Assembly (NCBI GenBank): GCA_900539505.1
Contig: UQCL01000078.1
Location: 1 to 7,218, forward strand
Source of the DNA: an uncultured Campylobacter sp.
GTDB taxonomy: Bacteria; Campylobacterota; Campylobacteria; Campylobacterales; Campylobacteraceae
Length of the DNA stretch: 7,218 nt
Direction: 5' to 3'
The notes under the pieces are model-generated. The model saw only the letters and a list, made by a program, of their open reading frames with translations, ran no database searches and was not told where the DNA came from. Position numbers and translations under genes: made by a program. Position 1 is the stretch's first letter; every line of letters starts with the position of its first letter. Shown here piece by piece: positions 6,069 to 7,218 of the stretch.

Positions 6069-6117
6069 AAATTTTAATTGGATTGCGCAATAAAATATCG
6101 GCAACCAATTAAATTTT
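6068..6117 (+). terminator. Long intercistronic hairpin after the Imm40-like gene
   Basis: TTAATTGG, bulged A, TTGC (6074-6086) pairs with GCAACCAATTAA (6101-6112), 12 bp with one bulge. The stem can extend outwards with AAAATTT-type pairs to about 6068 and 6117. The loop is about 14 bases. It begins at the stop codon and ends just before the AGGA of the next short frame. No U-run follows directly, so it may act as a transcript-stabilising or attenuating structure rather than a full terminator. Confidence 0.5.
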
Positions 6118-6132
6118 AAAAGGAAAAACACT

Positions 6133-6198
6133 ATGAAATTTAAAATTTTGAAACCGAAGCTTTATGAAAAATATAAGGATATGGTTATAGATGCGTGA
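6133..6198 (+). pseudogene. 21-codon peptide, possible gene remnant
   Basis: The start ATG at 6133 has a good AGGA eight bases upstream. The product is a lysine-rich peptide (MKFKILKPKLYEKYKDMVIDA) ending at TGA 6196-6198. It overlaps the next frame by 8 bases (ATGCGTGA at 6191-6198). It looks like the beginning of a normal small protein cut short by a shift. It may be the true N-terminus of the following broken gene, or a remnant of a neighbour. As it stands it could serve to couple translation into the next frame, which has only a distant ribosome site (AAGGA about ten bases upstream). Confidence 0.35.
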
Positions 6199-6592
6199 GG
6201 ACGAAAGGGTGAATACAGCATTGATGGCCAAAATAGATATTTTATTAAATTTGATAAATTTTACTAAAGATATAAGCGCGATAAAAAGCAACTTGGCAAA
6301 GATAGGCTTTGATAGCGAATCGGAACTTGTAACGATAACTCAAAATACCATTGCAAACATCTTAAATAGAGTCGTCGATAAATAAATTTCATATGATCTC
6401 CTTGAGGAGTGGGCAAATTTAATCGAGTGCTGCGAGGATATAGGATATGAGGATGAAATTTTGCAAGAGATCATATTTGAGCTGGCAAACTCTTGCCCTT
6501 ATGGAGAGATAGACGAAGAGAAGGTTTGTATGATTTTAGATAAAATTAAATACGGGCGGAGCGATTCAAATGATATTAGAAAAAAATATTGA
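6191..6592 (+). pseudogene. Small acidic immunity-like protein interrupted by an in-frame stop
   Basis: The frame runs 134 codons and is broken only by TAA at 6383-6385 (codon 65). The first part (64 residues) is helical, with NLAKIGFDSESELVTITQNT and ILNRVVDK. After the stop the same frame continues with 68 residues: ISYDLLEEWANLIECCEDIG, then EILQEIIFELANSCPYGEID, ending at TGA 6590-6592. The joined pattern of a helix, then ISxxxLEEWANxIE, EDIGYEDE and IIFELAN resembles a widespread uncharacterised small protein family that I associate with immunity-gene clusters. That link is recall, without an assigned name. A one-base change of AAA, CAA or GAA to TAA explains the break. No in-frame ATG or GTG follows soon after the stop. 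The tail overlaps the next gene's start by 23 bp, so the original layout was an overlapping operon. Confidence 0.75.
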
Positions 6593-6905
6593 CATGGTAA
6601 GCGAGAGGGCAATTTTATTGATGGCGCTAGGTTCATTGCAGGCATTGGAGCACCAGGCGATTACCATAGATGAAAGCCAAAGAATTTTGTTTTCGCCCTA
6701 TATTTCAACGCATTTGGAAAACAATAAAGTTAGCAAGCGCGTCATAGATATAATAACTGAATGTTGCGAACTAGAGGATATTTTCGAGATAATTCCTACA
6801 AAATATATACAAACCTTACGAATATTGCAAAATAGAATAATAAAAATTTTAAAGCGATACGATGAAGAGCCCAGAAAAAGATGGGTAATTATAGATGAGA
6901 AATAG
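6570..6905 (+). CDS. Small alpha-helical protein, DUF3969-like
   Basis: 111 residues with predicted all-helical character. The core SERAILLMALGSLQALEHQAITIDESQRILFSPYISTHL (11-49) has the arrangement leucine-rich helix, IxIDEA/S, then LFSPY, which I recall from the DUF3969 family. This is tentative. A second half with ELEDIFEIIPTKYIQTLRIL (67-86) and a basic/acidic tail (KRYDEEPRKRWVIIDEK) follows. Function is unknown, and neighbours of this size in toxin-immunity clusters suggest an immunity role by context only. ATG at 6570 has GGAG (6558-6561) eight bases upstream. Its start lies inside the end of the interrupted gene, so expression may have relied on coupling. No membrane helix or signal peptide is seen. 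Confidence 0.75.
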   Translation: MILEKNIDMVSERAILLMALGSLQALEHQAITIDESQRILFSPYISTHLENNKVSKRVIDIITECCELEDIFEIIPTKYIQTLRILQNRIIKILKRYDEEPRKRWVIIDEK

Positions 6906-6935
6906 CCTCCATAGCTCCGTTTTTTGGCGAGCACT

Positions 6936-6997
6936 AAAAAAAAATTGGTTCAAGATAAGTTAAAAACTTTCAAGGAATTTTTAACTTTTCTTGAACC
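6936..6997. terminator. Bidirectional terminator-like hairpin with T9 tract on the minus strand
   Basis: The left arm 6947-6966 (starts GGTTCAAG) and right arm 6978-6997 (ends CTTGAACC) are complementary at 19 of 20 positions around an 11-base loop. On the minus strand the stem is followed by AA and nine T (6944-6936), a strong intrinsic-terminator layout. On the plus strand it is followed by TTTAAAATTTT, weaker but possibly functional for the immunity cluster, which ends 41 bases earlier. Confidence 0.7.
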
Positions 6998-7218
6998 TTT
7001 AAAATTTTAACGTCACGATAGAAACTCTGTGTAAATTTAAGTCCTTTCAATACTTGATAGTGCTATTAACAAGATTAGTGTGCAATATATGTGAATCATA
7101 GATTTTAGATAAATCGGCAAATTTTACGATTTAAGGAGTTTGATAGTATTAATCTAACTATTAAGGCTCAATTAAACTTAAGCGGATTTTCTCTTATCAA
7201 TTTTAATAGTTTCTGATA
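6998..7218. other. AT-rich right end without a confirmed gene
   Basis: Between the hairpin and the right edge I see no RNA gene, no mobile-element end and no complete coding frame. The stretch is AT-rich with AAATTTTA words at 7000-7009 and 7119-7127. The only coding hint is the short minus-strand frame touching the edge. Confidence 0.5.
7168..7218 (-). CDS. Possible C-terminal end of a gene entering from the right
   Basis: Sixteen codons read from the last base of the window, YQKLLKLIRENPLKFN, then TGA. The leucine and lysine pattern LLKLIRENP is like a C-terminal helix or winged-helix start in many proteins, too short to name. Support comes from the minus-strand T9 terminator about 170 bp further along, which otherwise has no gene to serve. 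Confidence 0.25.
   Translation of the reverse strand, partial: YQKLLKLIRENPLKFN

Noticed and set aside
5810..6291. Minus-strand frames opposite the Imm40-like gene and the spacer after it
   Set aside because: They lack ribosome sites and overlap a well supported plus-strand gene. Their compositions look like reverse reads.
7109..7216. Plus-strand frame of about 35 codons at the right edge
   Set aside because: It has no ATG, GTG or TTG start and lies opposite the possible minus-strand gene end. An AAGGAG at 7133 has no usable start after it except ATT.
5471..7218. Attachment-site duplication of the tmRNA 3' end, expected if an integrative element sat here
   Set aside because: I found no second copy of the T-arm/acceptor end, and no integrase. 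The cluster may still be transferred, but att sites are not visible.

Overview
The window looks like a chromosomal contig end from a Campylobacter with mid-range GC (a non-jejuni species such as those of the gracilis/showae/concisus type; the species is inference). The evidence is a tmRNA whose tag reads ANNVKFAPAYAKAA, which as I recall is the Campylobacter tag, the AAATTTTA words that fill the spacers, and typical epsilonproteobacterial RuvB and PanB. The first 41 bases are not biological: they are an Illumina Nextera index and adapter left on the contig end.

Left part, minus strand. A membrane-anchored protein of unknown function runs off the contig and is cut by the adapter (42-521). Next come ruvB (730-1746) and about 1 kb of non-coding DNA crowded with AATTTT words and worn tandem repeats (1747-2724). 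After that lie a hypothetical protein (2725-3258) and an overlapping 59-residue membrane peptide (3222-3401), probably two halves of one gene split by a one-base shift. A vapBC toxin-antitoxin operon (3506-4173) and panB (4237-5034) follow. The housekeeping genes ruvB and panB are therefore separated by about 2.5 kb of accessory or non-coding DNA.

Centre. panB and the tmRNA gene ssrA (5133-5494, plus strand) diverge from a 98-bp spacer in which their promoters abut. The ssrA promoter is close to consensus (TTGACA, 17 bp, TAAAAT).

Right part, plus strand. Beyond ssrA the DNA is AT-rich and holds a row of small genes behind a consensus TATAAT: a 20-codon fragment or leader, an Imm40-like immunity protein (5724-6068), a 21-codon peptide, a gene interrupted by an in-frame stop (6191-6592) and a DUF3969-like small protein (6570-6905). 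No toxin is visible. This resembles an orphan-immunity cluster, with some members decaying, of the kind that accumulates beside polymorphic-toxin or contact-inhibition loci. A long hairpin with a T9 tract on the minus strand (6936-6997) closes the cluster and probably also terminates a minus-strand gene entering from the right edge.

I see no CRISPR, transposase, rRNA or tRNA. I do not claim a new system. The least ordinary parts are the immunity-gene row behind ssrA and the repeat-filled spacer upstream of ruvB.
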